NCBI GenBank assembly: GCA_963377175.1
Contig: CAUJNA010001424.1
Location: forward strand, 632,881 to 696,880
Length of the DNA: 64,000 nucleotides
Reading direction: 5' to 3'
Origin: Effrenium voratum
Taxonomy: Eukaryota; Sar; Dinophyceae; Suessiales; Symbiodiniaceae
Shown piece after piece: positions 63,032 through 64,000 of this stretch; the first letter of the stretch is position 1, and every line of letters starts with the position of its first letter. The position numbers and the translations under genes are program-made. The notes under the pieces were generated by a model. It was not told where the DNA came from, did not search any database, and worked only from the letters and a program-made list of their open reading frames with translations.

Positions 63032-64000
63032 AGGCGAGTTTTTTTTCCCCGGCTTTCCCTTGCAAAACCCGTGAAAAGGCAACCCAAAGTTGCTTATGTC
63101 CAAGTGGATATATTTGTTTAACTCGGTGGCTCCCCGCCATCCGCTTAGCCTTTTAGCTTTTTGGTGTTGAGTGGTAGTTTCCATTTGTTTAAGAATTTTC
63201 GGAGGTTTGGTACCCACAAAATGAGAGCCACAAATGTTAGTTGACCCTGCGGGTGCCAGAGGGAACTACCCTTCGGAACCAACTTGGGTTCCTATTGGTT
63301 TCTAAAGGAGGGGACACCCCTTGGTTGCCTACTATGCAGGGAAATGGAATCACTGGGTAACATTACACGCATTGTTTTCTCCAACCTTTGCATAGCTTCT
63401 TTCTGACCAAAATGTTACACCATTCTTCACTGTTTTTGTAGTTTCTGCATGGATGGCTAGTTTTACAGGTGCTATGGAGTGGATATTGGGTAAAGGTGCA
63501 TGTGCTGAAGGTGTTTCCCTGAAAAGCTTTGCTTTACTAATGATCACCCCGCTTTAGTTTGGGTGGTGCCCCAAGCTCAATTATTTGGAACCAATGGCAG
63601 ACTTCTGTTTGTCTGTTAGGAACCCTATTTGAGCGGCCACGGTGACTTAGTCGCGGACCTCAAGACTAATGTGCAAAGTTTTTTCAAGGGCGAAGTTGAG
63701 TCCTGAATGGATGGCATCCGGCAAACCGTGTACATGTTACCGCACGCGTGCGGACATTTTAGGCACCTAGAGGGCCCCTATTGGCCAGGGGTGGGTTCAT
63801 GCTCCAGCCTTGTGGCACACCGCGCGGCGTTTATTTTTTGCATAGGTGTGTCGGTTTTTGAGTTTATCTTGAGGGGAGACTACAGGAAGTTCGGGAAAAC
63901 CACCAAACTTTGGCGGTTAGAAAGGCGAAAAATTGAATCTTCCAACCCGCATCGCCAGATGACAAAAGCGAGAGTGGCGCGGTCATCGTCGCGCGCATGC
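63032..64000 (+). other. Sequence after the last placed exon
   Basis: Family D repeat at 63136-63200. The next exon should encode a loop and more membrane helices, but I cannot place it. The final 60 bases are GC-rich and may begin an exon. Confidence 0.35.
63136..63200. repeat. Family D dispersed repeat
   Basis: Contains CCGCCATCCGCTTAGCC, TTTTAGCTTTTTGG and GTAGTTTCCATTTG, closest to the copy at 25249. Confidence 0.5.

Overview
Organism. This looks like nuclear DNA of an intron-rich protist, most probably a dinoflagellate alga. Short GC-rich coding islands (mostly 30 to 120 bases) are scattered through AT-richer, repeat-laden sequence. The islands join in frame into one protein. The joins use GC and GA at least as often as GT as the first two intron bases, and the acceptor is nearly always AG followed by G. 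Mixed GT/GC/GA donors and AG-G acceptors are known from dinoflagellate nuclear genes; the lineage call is inference. There are no bacterial-style operons, and no convincing rRNA, tRNA or CRISPR.

Main content. Essentially the whole window is one plus-strand gene for a 1,3-beta-glucan (callose) synthase of glycosyltransferase family 48, closest in wording to fungal FKS1 and more distantly to plant GSL/CalS. I place 53 exons between positions 43 and about 63030, giving roughly 3.5 kb of coding sequence (about 1,150 residues, 5 to 6 percent of the span). Both ends are open: the N-terminal region probably starts before position 1, and the C-terminal membrane cluster must lie beyond 64000.

Layout. 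1-17.6 kb holds the FKS1 N-terminal domain ([35 protein letters not shown]). 17.6-34.5 kb holds the first group of membrane helices. 34.5-41 kb holds the less conserved linker. 41-61 kb holds the conserved glucan synthase domain ([85 protein letters not shown]). 61-63 kb holds the start of the second membrane cluster (YYAHAGYY and a hydrophobic helix).

Everything between exons is intron. The introns carry several families of short inverted-repeat elements (two with clear terminal inverted repeats), microsatellites, telomere-like repeats, a CGCGTAGGC array, and a 2 kb block of tandem and G7/C7 hairpin repeats in the intron at 54-57.6 kb. In many introns the first two intron bases are repeated as the first two bases of the next exon, which resembles a short target duplication left by introner-type insertion. 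Exon limits were set by hand from protein similarity and reading phase. They are models, not proven splice sites.
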